Positions 28,887 through 38,480 of a DNA stretch of 64,000 bases are shown here, in pieces. This stretch comes from Pseudaquabacterium terrae (lineage in GTDB: Bacteria > Pseudomonadota > Gammaproteobacteria > Burkholderiales > Burkholderiaceae_C), in NCBI RefSeq assembly GCF_013266755.1, contig NZ_JABRWJ010000001.1, forward strand, positions 682,001 through 746,000, read 5' to 3'. The position numbers were made by a program, and so were the translations under genes. Numbering within the stretch: the stretch's first letter is position 1; each line of letters opens with the position of its first letter. Under the pieces are notes generated by a model, which worked only from the letters and a program-made list of their open reading frames with translations, ran no database searches and was not told where the DNA came from.

Positions 28887-30941
28887 GTGCCAACGCCGGC
28901 GGCCGATCCTTTCGAAACACTGAATCCGCAGCAGCGCGCCGCCGTCGAGCACGGCGATGAACCGCTGCTGGTGATCGCCGGCGCCGGCTCCGGCAAGACG
29001 CTGACCCTGGCGGCGCGCGTCGCGCAGCTGGTCCTCAAAGGCGCCGATCCGCAGCGGCTGATGCTGCTGACCTTCTCGCGCCGCGCGGCCATCGAGATGC
29101 AGCGCCGCACCGGCCGCCTGTTGCACCAGGCGCTTAGGCTGAGGGCCACCCACGCCGCCCCGGCACTGCCCTGGGCCGGCACCTTCCACAGCCTGGGCGC
29201 GCGGCTGCTGCGCGAACACGCGACGCAGATCGGGCTGTCAGAGCACTTCACCATCGCCGACCGAGCCGACAGCGAAGACCTGATCGGCCTGGTGCGCCAG
29301 GAGCTCGGCTTCGCCGCGGCGCGCGAGCGCTTTCCGCTGAAAAGCACCTGCCTGGGCATCTACTCGCGCTGCGTCAATGCGCAGGCGCCGCTGGCCGAGG
29401 TGCTGAGCGAGCATTTCCCGTGGTGTGCCGCTTGGGGCCCCGAGCTGAAGCGCCTGTTCCGCGGCTACGTCGCCGCCAAGCAGCAGCAGCACACGCTCGA
29501 CTACGACGACCTGCTGCTCGCCTGGCAGCAGCTGATGCAGGAGCCCGTGCTCGCGCGCACGCTCGGCGCGCGCTTCGACCATGTGCTGGTCGACGAGTAC
29601 CAGGACACCAACCGGCTGCAGGCGGCGATCCTGCAGGGCCTGAAGCCCGACGGCCGCGGCCTCACCGTGGTCGGCGACGACGCGCAGGCGATCTACGGCT
29701 TCCGTGCCGCCGAGGTGCGCAACATCCTCGATTTCCCGCGCCAGTTCGGCGCCGCGACGCGGGTCATCGCGCTGGAGCGCAACTACCGCTCGACGGCGGC
29801 GATCCTCGACGCATCCAACGCCGTGATCGCGCTGGCCGCCGAGCGCCACGCCAAGACGCTGTGGACCGACCGCGCCGGCCACGCGCGGCCGCTGCTGGTG
29901 ACGGTCGAGGACGAGGCCGCGCAGGCGGCGTGGGTCGCCGACCGGGTGCTCGAGCAGCGCGAGGCCGGCATCGCGCTGACGGCGCAAGCGGTGCTGTTCC
30001 GCACCAGCCACCACAGCGCGCCGCTGGAGCTGGAGCTGACGCGGCGGCGCATTCCGTTCGTCAAGTTCGGCGGGCTCAAATTCCTCGAAGCGGCGCACAT
30101 CAAGGACGTGCTCGCGGTGCTGCGCTGGGCCGAGAACCCGAAGAGCCGGCTGGCGGGCTTTCGCGTCGCGCAGCTGGTGCCGGGCATCGGCCCGGCGGCC
30201 GCGCGGCGGCTGCTCGATGCGATGGATGCGGCGGTCGACCCGTTGCGCGCGCTGCAGGGCTTCGAGCCGCCGGCCGCGGCGCGTGACGACTGGCCGGCGC
30301 TGGTCACGCTGATCGGATCGCTGCGCCGGGAGGACAGCCCGTGGCCGGCCGAGCTCGACGCGGTGCAGCGCTGGTACCAGCCGCAGCTCGAACGCCTGCA
30401 CCCCGACGACGCCGGGCTGCGCCGCGCCGACCTCGACCAACTGCAGCGTTTGGCAGCCGGCCACCCGCGCCGCGAGCGCTTCCTGACCGAGCTGACGCTC
30501 GATCCGCCGCAGGCGACCAGCGACGAAGCCGGCCCGCCGCACCTCGACGAGGACTACCTGATCCTGTCGACGATCCACTCGGCGAAGGGCCAGGAGTGGA
30601 GCGCCGTGACGGTGCTCAACGTCGTCGACGGCTGCATCCCCGCCGACATGGCCACCGGCGATGCGGCGCAGATCGAGGAGGAGCGCCGGCTGCTGTATGT
30701 CGCGATGACGCGCGCGAAATACCAGCTCGCGCTGGTCGTGCCGCAGCGCTTCTACGTCACGCAGCAGGCCCGGCGCGGCGACCGCCATTTGTATGCCGGG
30801 CTGACGCGCTTCATCCCGCCGGCGGTCGCCGACCTGTTCGACCGGTGTGGACCGGTTGGCGCCGAACCGACAGCCCCGGTGCTCGCGCCTGCGGCTCCAC
30901 GCATCGACATCGGCGAACGCCTGCGCGCTGCCTGGGACTGA
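28887..30941 (+). CDS. UvrD/Rep-family superfamily 1 DNA helicase
   Basis: A 684-residue ATP-dependent 3'-5' helicase. Motif I is AGAGSGKT near residue 33, motif Ia LLTFSRRAAIEM, motif II VLVDEYQDTN, motif III VVGDDAQAIYGFR, motif IV ERNYRST, motif V STIHSAKGQEW, and motif VI LLYVAMTRAK. The predicted start is the GTG at 28887. At 684 residues it resembles the shorter UvrD-like helicases that accompany, but do not replace, UvrD itself. It is probably involved in repair or replication restart. A possible LexA box lies upstream of the gene pair. Confidence 0.92.
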   Translation: MPTPAADPFETLNPQQRAAVEHGDEPLLVIAGAGSGKTLTLAARVAQLVLKGADPQRLMLLTFSRRAAIEMQRRTGRLLHQALRLRATHAAPALPWAGTFHSLGARLLREHATQIGLSEHFTIADRADSEDLIGLVRQELGFAAARERFPLKSTCLGIYSRCVNAQAPLAEVLSEHFPWCAAWGPELKRLFRGYVAAKQQQHTLDYDDLLLAWQQLMQEPVLARTLGARFDHVLVDEYQDTNRLQAAILQGLKPDGRGLTVVGDDAQAIYGFRAAEVRNILDFPRQFGAATRVIALERNYRSTAAILDASNAVIALAAERHAKTLWTDRAGHARPLLVTVEDEAAQAAWVADRVLEQREAGIALTAQAVLFRTSHHSAPLELELTRRRIPFVKFGGLKFLEAAHIKDVLAVLRWAENPKSRLAGFRVAQLVPGIGPAAARRLLDAMDAAVDPLRALQGFEPPAAARDDWPALVTLIGSLRREDSPWPAELDAVQRWYQPQLERLHPDDAGLRRADLDQLQRLAAGHPRRERFLTELTLDPPQATSDEAGPPHLDEDYLILSTIHSAKGQEWSAVTVLNVVDGCIPADMATGDAAQIEEERRLLYVAMTRAKYQLALVVPQRFYVTQQARRGDRHLYAGLTRFIPPAVADLFDRCGPVGAEPTAPVLAPAAPRIDIGERLRAAWD

Positions 30942-30948
30942 ACTCTCT

Positions 30949-33129
30949 TCAGCCCGCGCGCAGCGGCATCATCGTCGACGGCGAGAACTGCAGCGCCTCG
31001 CTGCCCTCGGACATGCGCAGGTCGGCCTGCAGCAGCGCGTCGGGCGCCATCGGACGCGCCAGATAGAAGCCCTGGAACTCGTCGCAGCCGAGCTCGAGCA
31101 GCGTCTCGCGCTGCAGCCGGTTCTCGACACCTTCGGCAACGACGCGCAGGCCCAGCGCATGGCCGAGCCGCACCACCGCATCGACGACCGCGCGCGCATC
31201 GGCATTCGTCGCCACGTCCTTGACGAAGCTGCGGTCGATCTTCAGCTCCTGCGCGCCGATCTGGCGCAGCGACGACAGGCTCGAATAGCCGGTGCCGAAG
31301 TCGTCGATCGACAGCTTGACGCCCAAGTCGCCGAGCTGCTCGATGACGCGCTGCGTCGCCATCGTGTCTTCCATCGCCACCGACTCGGTGATCTCGCAGA
31401 CCAGCTGGTCGGCATCGACCCCATGGCGGTAGAGCGCCTGCTGCACCCGGTCCACCATGTCCGGCTGGCGCAGCTGGTAGGCCGAGACATTGATCGATAC
31501 GCGCATGCGCAGGCCGAGCTCGGACCACAGCGCCATCTGTCGGCAGGCCTCGTCGATGACCCAGTTGCCGATCGCGATGATCAGGCCGAAGCGCTCGGCG
31601 ATCGGGATGAACACCGCCGGGCTGATCGGCCCGCGCGTCGGATGCGTCCAGCGCAGCAGCGCCTCGATGCCGCAGACGCAGCCGCTGCGGCTGTCGACCT
31701 TGGGCTGGTAGTGCAGCTTCAGCTGGCCGGCCTGCAGCGCCTCGCGCAGCGCCTGCTGCAGCTCGATCTGCTCGCCGACGCCATCGTTCATGTGCGATTC
31801 GAACACCGCATAGCCGCCGCTGCCCGAGCGCTTGGCGGCGTACATCGCCGCATCGGCGGCGGCCATCAGCTTGTCGCGCTGGCCGTGCTCGGGGTAGGCG
31901 GCGATGCCGATCGAGCACGACAGCGACAGCTTGCGCTCGGCCAGCTCGAAGGGCCGCCCCATCGCCTGCAGGATGCGGCCGGCGGCGGACACCGCATCGT
32001 GCAGGCCGCCGATGTCCTCCAGCAGCAGCACGAACTCGTCGCCGCCGACGCGGGCGACCGTGTCGACATCGCGCGAGACCATCTTCAGCCGCTCGGCCAC
32101 CTGGCGCAGCACGTGGTCGCCGGTGTCGTGGCCGTAGCTGTCGTTGACCGGCTTGAAGCCGTCCAGATCGATGAACAGGATGGCCAGCCGAGACGGCGGC
32201 GGCGGATGGCCGGGCTGCGTGCCGAGCCGGTCGACGCGCGCCAGCGCATGCGCGAGCCGGTTCTCGAACAGCGCGCGGTTGGCAACGCCGGTCAACGGGT
32301 CGACGAACGCCATGCGCTGCAATTGCGCGTTCGCGCCCTGCAGCTGCTCGTTGGCCGTCTGCAGCGAGCGCGTCAGGCTCTGCGCGCGCGCCTGCATGCG
32401 GGCGTCGAGCACCGAGGTGAACAGCGTGATCGACAGCAGCACAACGGTGGCCAGCACGATCAGCGTGCCCAGGCTGCGGCCGCCGAGGCCCTCCACGCTC
32501 AGGCACAGCGCGCCGACGGGAAAGTCGGCGGCGGCCATCGCGGTGTAGTGCATGCCGCTGATCGCCGCGCCCATCACCACCGCGGCGCCCAGCTGCGCCA
32601 GCCGCGCGCGCAGGCCGGCCAGGCGCCGCATCAGGAAGAAGATGATCAGCGCCGCGGTCGACGCCGCGCAGGCGATGGCCGCCGACGCCGCGACCAGCCG
32701 CCAGTCCCAGACGATGCCCGGCGCCAGCTCGATCGCCGCCATGCCGGTGTAGTGCATCACGCAGATGCCGGCGCCCATCGCCAGGCCGCCGCCGGCCAGC
32801 GTCGCCGGTGCCAGCCGGTCGCGCGCGGCGATCAGCAACGCGATCGCCGACACCGCCACCGCGGCGGCCCACGACAGGAAAGTGGTGAACGGCTGGTAGC
32901 CGATCTCGATCGGCAAGGTGAGCGCCAGCATGCCGACGAAGTGCATCGACCAGATGCCCGAGCCCATCACCAGTGCGCCGCCGACCGTCCAGGCGCGCGC
33001 CGAAGCGCGGTCGCTGCTGCGCACGCGGCGCGCCAGGTCCAGCGCGACGTAGGAGGCGAAGGCTGCCACCAGCACCGACAGCGCGACACCGCCGGCGTCG
33101 TAGCTGGCTTTGAGGAGTTCCGGATTCAT
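30949..33129 (-). CDS. Membrane cyclic-di-GMP enzyme with MHYT, GGDEF and EAL domains
   Basis: A 726-residue protein. The N-terminal 230 residues form a seven-helix MHYT sensor with three motifs (MHFVGM, MHYTGM, MHYTAM), proposed to bind metal and sense a gas such as O2, CO or NO. The GGDEF domain has an intact GGDEF and the inhibitory I-site (RDVD five residues before). The EAL domain keeps EALLRW, EITES, DDFGTGYSSL, KIDRSFV and EGVE, so it is probably active as a phosphodiesterase. It may both make and degrade c-di-GMP. Similar proteins include Pseudomonas MucR and NbdA. Confidence 0.93.
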   Translation of the reverse strand: MNPELLKASYDAGGVALSVLVAAFASYVALDLARRVRSSDRASARAWTVGGALVMGSGIWSMHFVGMLALTLPIEIGYQPFTTFLSWAAAVAVSAIALLIAARDRLAPATLAGGGLAMGAGICVMHYTGMAAIELAPGIVWDWRLVAASAAIACAASTAALIIFFLMRRLAGLRARLAQLGAAVVMGAAISGMHYTAMAAADFPVGALCLSVEGLGGRSLGTLIVLATVVLLSITLFTSVLDARMQARAQSLTRSLQTANEQLQGANAQLQRMAFVDPLTGVANRALFENRLAHALARVDRLGTQPGHPPPPSRLAILFIDLDGFKPVNDSYGHDTGDHVLRQVAERLKMVSRDVDTVARVGGDEFVLLLEDIGGLHDAVSAAGRILQAMGRPFELAERKLSLSCSIGIAAYPEHGQRDKLMAAADAAMYAAKRSGSGGYAVFESHMNDGVGEQIELQQALREALQAGQLKLHYQPKVDSRSGCVCGIEALLRWTHPTRGPISPAVFIPIAERFGLIIAIGNWVIDEACRQMALWSELGLRMRVSINVSAYQLRQPDMVDRVQQALYRHGVDADQLVCEITESVAMEDTMATQRVIEQLGDLGVKLSIDDFGTGYSSLSSLRQIGAQELKIDRSFVKDVATNADARAVVDAVVRLGHALGLRVVAEGVENRLQRETLLELGCDEFQGFYLARPMAPDALLQADLRMSEGSEALQFSPSTMMPLRAG

Positions 33130-33233
33130 CGGGGCGGTAGGGGGCTTGATTGAATGACGACACGAGGCCGGCGCTGAAACGCCGGACTTGCAGGTGTCAT
33201 TTTTATCGGCTTTTGCCGCCGCCGCTTGAGGAC

Positions 33234-34484
33234 TTACTCCCGCCCGAGCTCAATCAGCAGCCGCGACGCCAGGTACAGCCGCGGCACGATCGAGTCGATC
33301 TCGATGTACTCGTCGCGTGCGTGGTAGCCCCAGCCGGCCAGGCCCAGGCTCTCCAGCACCGCCGGCTTGCCCGAGCGCCCGGCGTAGCCGGCGTCGGTGG
33401 CGCCGCCGGTCGTCGGCACCAACGCCAGCGTGCGGCCGTCGAGCTCGGCGTAGATCGCCTGCGCCTTCAGTGCCAGTGCCCGGCCGCGTTCGCTGGCCAC
33501 GTACGGTGGCCGCCCGATTACGAGGCGCACGCTCACTTCGGTGTCCGGCACGCGTTTGCTTTCGGCGATCCTGGCCTTCAGCGCCGCTTCGAGCTTCGCC
33601 GCGCTGTCGGCCTGCATCAGGCGGACGTCGGCGGTGGCGCTGGCGCTTTCGGGAATCTGGTTGCGGATCGCGCCCGCGTGGGACCAGGTCCAGTTCAGCT
33701 GCGCGCCGGGGATGTTCTTCGCGATGTCCTGCGTCTGCAGGATCTGGTGCGCGAGCTCGATCAGCGCGTTGCGGCCGATGTCCGGCGCGGCGCCGGCGTG
33801 CGACGCGCGGCCCTTGACCTCCAGCACCGCGGTCGCCGTGCCGGCGGCCGACAGCAGCACACCTTCGGCCCGGGCCACCGCCTTCGCCGCGGGCGGCTCG
33901 AAGCTCAGCACGACATCGTGCTGCTCGCCCAGCGTCGCCAGCAGCTCGCCGGAGCCGGGCGAGCCGATCTCCTCGTCGGCGTTCAGCAGCACCGTCAATT
34001 GCGCGTAGTCGCGCCAGGCGGCCTGCTTCAGCAGCGCCAGCGTGTGCAGGATCACCGCGACGCCGCCCTTGTCGTCGGCGATGCCGGGGCCGTAGATCTT
34101 GTTGCCGTCGATGCGCCAGGGCTGCTGCGCCAGCGTGCCGGCCGGGTACACGGTGTCCATGTGGCTGATCAGCAGGAAGCGGCGCTTGCCGGTGCCGGTG
34201 AGCGTCGCCTTGACGATCGCGCCCTTGCCGTTCGAGGGCGGCACGCGCTCGACCGCCGCGCCGAGCGCCTTCAGCCGCTGCTCGGCGTAGTCGGCCATGC
34301 GGGCGACGCCGGCGGCGTCCTGGCTGCCCGATTCGATCGCCACCATGTCCTTCAGCGACTCGATCAGCGCCGGCTGCGCGGCCTCGGCCGCGGCCAGCAA
34401 GGCGGCGTCGCGCGCGGCCAGCGCTGGGGTGGCGGGCAGCGCCAGCAGTGCGGCGACGGCGAATCCGAGCGCGGTCTTGTTCAT
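33234..34484 (-). CDS. M20-family metallopeptidase, glutamate carboxypeptidase type
   Basis: A 416-residue exported enzyme with a signal peptide ending TPALA. Zinc-site segments appear in order: SHMDTVYPAG, ADDKGG, NADEEIGSPGSGE, and the late histidine in GWGYHARDEYIE. A dimerisation domain lies in the middle (about 200-310). The layout fits carboxypeptidase G2-like enzymes, which cleave C-terminal glutamate from folates or peptides. It follows the lipoprotein dehydrogenase gene by 17 bases on the same strand. The actual substrate is unknown. Confidence 0.88.
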   Translation of the reverse strand: MNKTALGFAVAALLALPATPALAARDAALLAAAEAAQPALIESLKDMVAIESGSQDAAGVARMADYAEQRLKALGAAVERVPPSNGKGAIVKATLTGTGKRRFLLISHMDTVYPAGTLAQQPWRIDGNKIYGPGIADDKGGVAVILHTLALLKQAAWRDYAQLTVLLNADEEIGSPGSGELLATLGEQHDVVLSFEPPAAKAVARAEGVLLSAAGTATAVLEVKGRASHAGAAPDIGRNALIELAHQILQTQDIAKNIPGAQLNWTWSHAGAIRNQIPESASATADVRLMQADSAAKLEAALKARIAESKRVPDTEVSVRLVIGRPPYVASERGRALALKAQAIYAELDGRTLALVPTTGGATDAGYAGRSGKPAVLESLGLAGWGYHARDEYIEIDSIVPRLYLASRLLIELGRE

Positions 34485-34501
34485 CGGCTGCCTCTCCCGG
34501 T

Positions 34502-36004
34502 TCAGGGCGTCGTGATGCGCGTGATGGTGGTTGCGCCGAGCACGTAGAGCGCACCGTCGGCCCCCACGCGCAGGTCGCGGGGAGAGATGTCGACGCTGGC
34601 GAAACTGCTGGCCAGCGCCGGCTCGGCGGGGTCGAGCCGCGCGATGACGCCCGTGCCGAGGTCGGCGAAGAAGTAACTCCCGTGGTACGCGGCCGGAAAG
34701 GCGCCGCCGGCCGGATAGAAGGCCGCGCCGACGATCGCGATGCCGCTGAAGAAGCCGCCGGGGCCGGCACCGGGCGGGTTGCCTTCGCCGTGGCGGTAGG
34801 CGAAGACCGGCGCGGTGTGGCCGGCAGCGACGCCGTTCGGCCCCTCGGAGCCCGGCCAGCCGTAGTTCGCGCCGGCCGCACCAAGGTTGATCTCTTCCCA
34901 GGCGTTGGCGCCGACGTCGTTGATGTGCAGGCGACCGCTGCCAGGCTGCATCGCGAAGGTGAACGGGTTGCGCAGGCCCATCGCCCAGACCGCGCAGCCG
35001 AGCTGCCCCGGCGTGCCGCAGAACGGGTTGTCGCTCGGGATGCTGCCGTCGTCGTTGAAGCGCAGCAGCTTGCCGAAGGGGTGGTTGCGATCCTGCGCCT
35101 TCGCGCTGTCGGCGTTGTCGCCGACGCCGGCGTAGAGCTTGCCGTCGCTGCCGAAATGCAGCGCGCCGCCGTTGTGGTTGGTCGCCTGCGACAAGGCCGG
35201 CAGGTTCACCAGCACCTGCTCCGGCCCGCTCGCCACGTCACCCGCCGCGACCAGCCGGCTGATGCGGTTGTGCGCGCCGCCCTGCGCCGAGGTGTAGTGC
35301 ACGTAGACCCAGCCGTTGGCCGCGAAATCCGGATGCAGCGCAATGCCGATCAAGCCGCGCTCGCCGACCGCCGCGGTCGGCAGCACGGCGAAGGGCGTGG
35401 CCAGCAGCTGGCCTTGCTTGACGATGCGCACCACACCGCCCTGCTGGGCGACGAACCAGCGGCCGTCCGGCGCCTGTGCCAGCGCGGTCGCCGACTGCAG
35501 GCCACTGACCCAGCCTTCGGTCTTCGTGAACCCGGCCGGCAGCGCGCGGCTGCCGCCGAAACGCACCGTCACGCTGGCCCAGGCCGAGCGGCTGCCGTCG
35601 GCCAGGCGCGAGCGCGCGCGCAGCACGTGCTGACCGGCGGCATGCAACTGTGTGTCGACGACGGCGGCAAACGGCGCGCTGGTGTCTTCCGGCAGGGCCA
35701 GCCCATCGATCTGGAACTCGACCGCCGCGGCGCCGGGCGCATCGGCCGCGAGGCTCAGGCTGCCGCTCAGGCCATCGGCCAGCGCGGCGGGCGCGGTGAT
35801 CACCGGCGCGGCGCCCGGTGCGGGGGGCGGCGCGGGTGAAGGTGATGGCGGTGGCGACGGTGTCGGAACCGGCGGCGGCGCGGGCGGGTTGCCCGCAGAA
35901 CCGCCGCCGCCACCGCAGGCCGCGACCCACAGGCTCAGCAACAGCAGCAGCGAACGGCGCGCGCCGCGATCGGCAATGCTCGGGCGAACGGCATCGGCGC
36001 ACAT
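34502..36004 (-). CDS. Lipoprotein PQQ-dependent sugar dehydrogenase-like protein
   Basis: A 500-residue protein with a lipoprotein signal (LLLLLSLWVAAC, lipid on the cysteine) followed by a Gly- then Pro-rich linker of about 50 residues. An immunoglobulin-like domain (about 65-150) precedes a six-bladed propeller of the glucose/sorbosone dehydrogenase family (about 155-500). Propeller blocks include NHNGGALHFGSDGKLYAG and a C-terminal DLRVGADGALYVLG. The start at 36004 is the ATG just before the signal peptide. It should sit in the outer membrane facing the periplasm or surface. PQQ binding is a family expectation, not proved here. Confidence 0.83.
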   Translation of the reverse strand: MCADAVRPSIADRGARRSLLLLLSLWVAACGGGGGSAGNPPAPPPVPTPSPPPSPSPAPPPAPGAAPVITAPAALADGLSGSLSLAADAPGAAAVEFQIDGLALPEDTSAPFAAVVDTQLHAAGQHVLRARSRLADGSRSAWASVTVRFGGSRALPAGFTKTEGWVSGLQSATALAQAPDGRWFVAQQGGVVRIVKQGQLLATPFAVLPTAAVGERGLIGIALHPDFAANGWVYVHYTSAQGGAHNRISRLVAAGDVASGPEQVLVNLPALSQATNHNGGALHFGSDGKLYAGVGDNADSAKAQDRNHPFGKLLRFNDDGSIPSDNPFCGTPGQLGCAVWAMGLRNPFTFAMQPGSGRLHINDVGANAWEEINLGAAGANYGWPGSEGPNGVAAGHTAPVFAYRHGEGNPPGAGPGGFFSGIAIVGAAFYPAGGAFPAAYHGSYFFADLGTGVIARLDPAEPALASSFASVDISPRDLRVGADGALYVLGATTITRITTP

Positions 36005-36138
36005 TGCATGGGGCTCCGGGCAGCGGCAGTCGCCGGGTTGTACCCGCTCGGCCGTCCGGCGTCGGCTACCGATCGTGTCCGCTGCGGCGCATCTCCACAA
36101 GCCGAGCGGCGCGTGGCGCTCGAAAAACCGCTGCGCCG

Positions 36139-36642
36139 ATGCAGAATCAGCGCGTGGTCTCCAGTGCCGTCACCCTGCGACCTGCCCGCGCCGCCGATGC
36201 CCGCCAGATGGCGGCGATGTCGCGCGACCTGATCGAGGCCGGCCTGCCCTGGCGTTATCACACGGTGCACATGCTGCGGCTGATGGGTGACGACGAGACC
36301 ATCGCGCTGGTGGCGCACGATCACGCCGGCGTGCAGGGCTTCACGGTGATGCAGTTCGGCGACGAGCGCGCGCATCTGGTGCTGCTGGCGGTGCGGCCGC
36401 AGCAGCAGCGGCGCGGCATCGGCCGCCGGCTCGTCGAATGGCTGCTGGCGTCGGCGCGCGTCGCCGGCATCGCGGCGGTGCAGCTGGAGCTGCGCGCCGA
36501 CAATCCCGCGGCCTATCGCTTCTATCTCGGGCTCGGCTTCGACGACCTGCAGCTGCTGCCCGGTTACTACGACGGGTTGATCGCCGCGCGGCGCATGCGG
36601 CTGACGCTGCGGGAGCCCGCCGGCGGCGAGGGCGGCGGCTGA
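36139..36642 (+). CDS. GNAT-family N-acetyltransferase (RimI-like)
   Basis: A 167-residue acetyltransferase. Motif A, the acetyl-CoA pyrophosphate loop, is VRPQQQRRGIGRRLVEWLL (Q/RxxGxG/A pattern), and the motif B region AAYRFYLGLGFDD follows. It stands alone between a lipoprotein gene on the other strand and the receiver protein. There is no clear Shine-Dalgarno sequence. The acceptor could be an amino group on a protein or small molecule. Confidence 0.83.
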   Translation: MQNQRVVSSAVTLRPARAADARQMAAMSRDLIEAGLPWRYHTVHMLRLMGDDETIALVAHDHAGVQGFTVMQFGDERAHLVLLAVRPQQQRRGIGRRLVEWLLASARVAGIAAVQLELRADNPAAYRFYLGLGFDDLQLLPGYYDGLIAARRMRLTLREPAGGEGGG

Positions 36643-36785
36643 CGGGAACTCCGCCACGGATTGAGCCGGCGATCTGCGCTATTTCGTCGCATTGCCGCGC
36701 GGGCGCCGACGCTATGCTCGCCGGAACAGGTTCACCAGCGCCTGCAGCCGCCGCGCTGCGGGTCGCGATTTGAGGTTTCACGCCG

Positions 36786-38090
36786 ATGAACGAGTACTTG
36801 CTGTGGGCCCTGGCGGGCGTCCTGATGGTCTGGCTGCTGGCAGGCCGTCCCGGCTGGCCGCGCAAACGCGACGCCAGCGACACGCCCAGTCCACTGTCGC
36901 CGAGCATCCAGATCGACAGCGGCATTGCCGAGAACCAGGCCGAAGCCGAGGCCGAGCGCCAGCAGGCGGCGCGCCTCGAAGCCGAACGCGCCGAAGCCGC
37001 CCGCGCCGAGCGCGCGCGCGTCGACGCCGAGCGCCTGGAAGCGATCCGCCTCGAGAACGAACGCCTGGCCGCCGAAGCGGCGCGGGCCGAAGCAGAGCGC
37101 GCCGAAGCGGAGCGCGCCGAAGCGCAACGGCTGGAAGCAGAGCGCCTTGAAGCCGAACGGCTGGCCGCGCAGCAGCGCGAAGCCGAGCGCATCGAAGCGC
37201 TGCGGCTGGAAGCCGAACGGGTCGAGGCCGAGCGCGTCGAAGCTCAACGGCTCGAGGTTCAACGGCTCGAGGCAGAACGGCTGGCGGCGGAACGCGTCGA
37301 AGCGCAACGGCTGGAAGCGGCACGCATCGAGGCCGAGCGCCTTGAAGCGGCCCGGCTGGAATCGGAACGCCTGGCGGCCGAACGCCTGCATGCCGAGCGT
37401 GCCGAAGCCGCGCGCATTGAAGCAGCGCGCTTCGAAGCCGAACGCGCTGCCGAGGCCGCCCGCGTCGAAGCCGAACGCCGCGCCGCAGCGCAGGCCGAAG
37501 CCGCGCGCCGCGAAGCCGAACGCCTGCATGCCGAGCGGCTGCATGCCGAGCACCTGGCTGCCGAGCGCCGCGCCGCCGAAGAACGTGCCGCACACGAGGC
37601 TCGTGCGGCCGCTGAAGCGGCCGCGCGCCGCGAAGCCGCCGAACGCGCTGCCGCCGCCCCGGTGGCGCCGAAGCGCACGCTCGCGCCGAGCGAGACCCTG
37701 GTGATGGTCGCCGACGATTCGAAGGTCGTGCGCGTCAAGACCAGCCGGGCGCTCGCCAAGCACCAGTACCAGGTCACGCTGGCCGAGGATGGCATGGCCG
37801 CGGTGCGCCTCTTTGGCGACGCGCTGCCGCACGTGCTGATCACCGACGTCGAGATGCCCGGGATGGACGGGTTCGAGCTGACCCGCCATGTGCGCAGCAA
37901 CCCGCGCACCGCCCACATCCCGATCATCATGATCACCTCGTCCGACGAGAAGCACCGCAACGACGCGTTCGAAGCCGGCGTCAGCGTGCTGATGGGCAAG
38001 CCCTACGAAGAAGACGCGTTGATCGCCGAGATCCAGGCCGCGCTGTCGCGCGCGCCGGTCAGTGCGCCGGCGCTGGCGCTCGACGACTGA
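36786..38090 (+). CDS. Membrane-anchored response-regulator receiver with a long Glu/Arg/Ala-rich helix
   Basis: A 434-residue protein in three parts: an N-terminal membrane helix (about residues 4-20), about 240 residues of near-continuous A/E/R/L with a five-residue period (EAERL-type), and a CheY-like receiver (about 303-425). The receiver has the acidic pair D310/D311, phosphoacceptor D354 ([10 protein letters not shown]), the switch residue T384 and K405, so it looks active. The period of five rather than seven fits a stiff single alpha-helix better than a coiled coil. Membrane-tethered receivers with such a spacer are unusual. No kinase is adjacent. Confidence 0.88.
   Translation: MNEYLLWALAGVLMVWLLAGRPGWPRKRDASDTPSPLSPSIQIDSGIAENQAEAEAERQQAARLEAERAEAARAERARVDAERLEAIRLENERLAAEAARAEAERAEAERAEAQRLEAERLEAERLAAQQREAERIEALRLEAERVEAERVEAQRLEVQRLEAERLAAERVEAQRLEAARIEAERLEAARLESERLAAERLHAERAEAARIEAARFEAERAAEAARVEAERRAAAQAEAARREAERLHAERLHAEHLAAERRAAEERAAHEARAAAEAAARREAAERAAAAPVAPKRTLAPSETLVMVADDSKVVRVKTSRALAKHQYQVTLAEDGMAAVRLFGDALPHVLITDVEMPGMDGFELTRHVRSNPRTAHIPIIMITSSDEKHRNDAFEAGVSVLMGKPYEEDALIAEIQAALSRAPVSAPALALDD
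36939..37656 (+). repeat. In-frame 15-bp-type repeats encoding the Glu/Arg/Ala helix
   Basis: Degenerate repeats such as GAAGCCGAGCGCCTG recur every 15 bases within the receiver gene. They encode units like [10 protein letters not shown] and EAQRL. Such tracts are prone to slippage, so the helix may vary in length between strains. Confidence 0.75.
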
Positions 38091-38448
38091 AGCCGGCATC
38101 GGCCTTCAGCGCCCAATGCGTCCAGAGGCCGCCGAGCAGGTCCACCACGCCGAAGAGCACCAGCATCGGAGGGCCCAGGCCGAGCACGACGAAGGTCGTG
38201 AACAGCACGAAGACGGCGCAGCGCGTGTACACGGTGGCCACCAGGAACGGCCTGAGCCGGTATCGGCCCCCGACCCAGGCGAAGACGCCGATCATGAACG
38301 CGGTGACGCCGACGACGCGGAACCAGACGTCGGTGGTCGTCGGCATCTGAAGCGCCGACAGCACCCCGTTCGGGGCCACGATCACCAGGCCACCGATCAA
38401 GAACAGGTAGACGGCGAATACCTGGGCGCTGAGCGCAGAGCGGGACAT
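38059..38448 (-). CDS. Small four-helix membrane protein, unknown function
   Basis: A 129-residue protein with about four hydrophobic segments ([68 protein letters not shown]). I do not recognise a named family, though similar short proteins are common. It lies 32 bases after the DCC protein gene on the same strand and may share its transcript. Its 3' end overlaps the convergent receiver gene by 32 bases. Confidence 0.7.
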   Translation of the reverse strand: MSRSALSAQVFAVYLFLIGGLVIVAPNGVLSALQMPTTTDVWFRVVGVTAFMIGVFAWVGGRYRLRPFLVATVYTRCAVFVLFTTFVVLGLGPPMLVLFGVVDLLGGLWTHWALKADAGFSRRAPAPAH

Positions 38449-38480
38449 GTCTTGCCTTTCGCGTGGGAGGTTGATAGCGG

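Noticed and set aside
30847-33153. A 768-codon open frame antisense to the MHYT-GGDEF-EAL gene
   Set aside because: No domain is seen, while the opposite strand encodes intact catalytic motifs.
33168-33185. CCGGCG-N6-CGCCGG hairpin between the M20 peptidase and MHYT genes as a terminator
   Set aside because: The stem is only six pairs and no T-run follows on the minus strand, so it does not meet the pattern of an intrinsic terminator.
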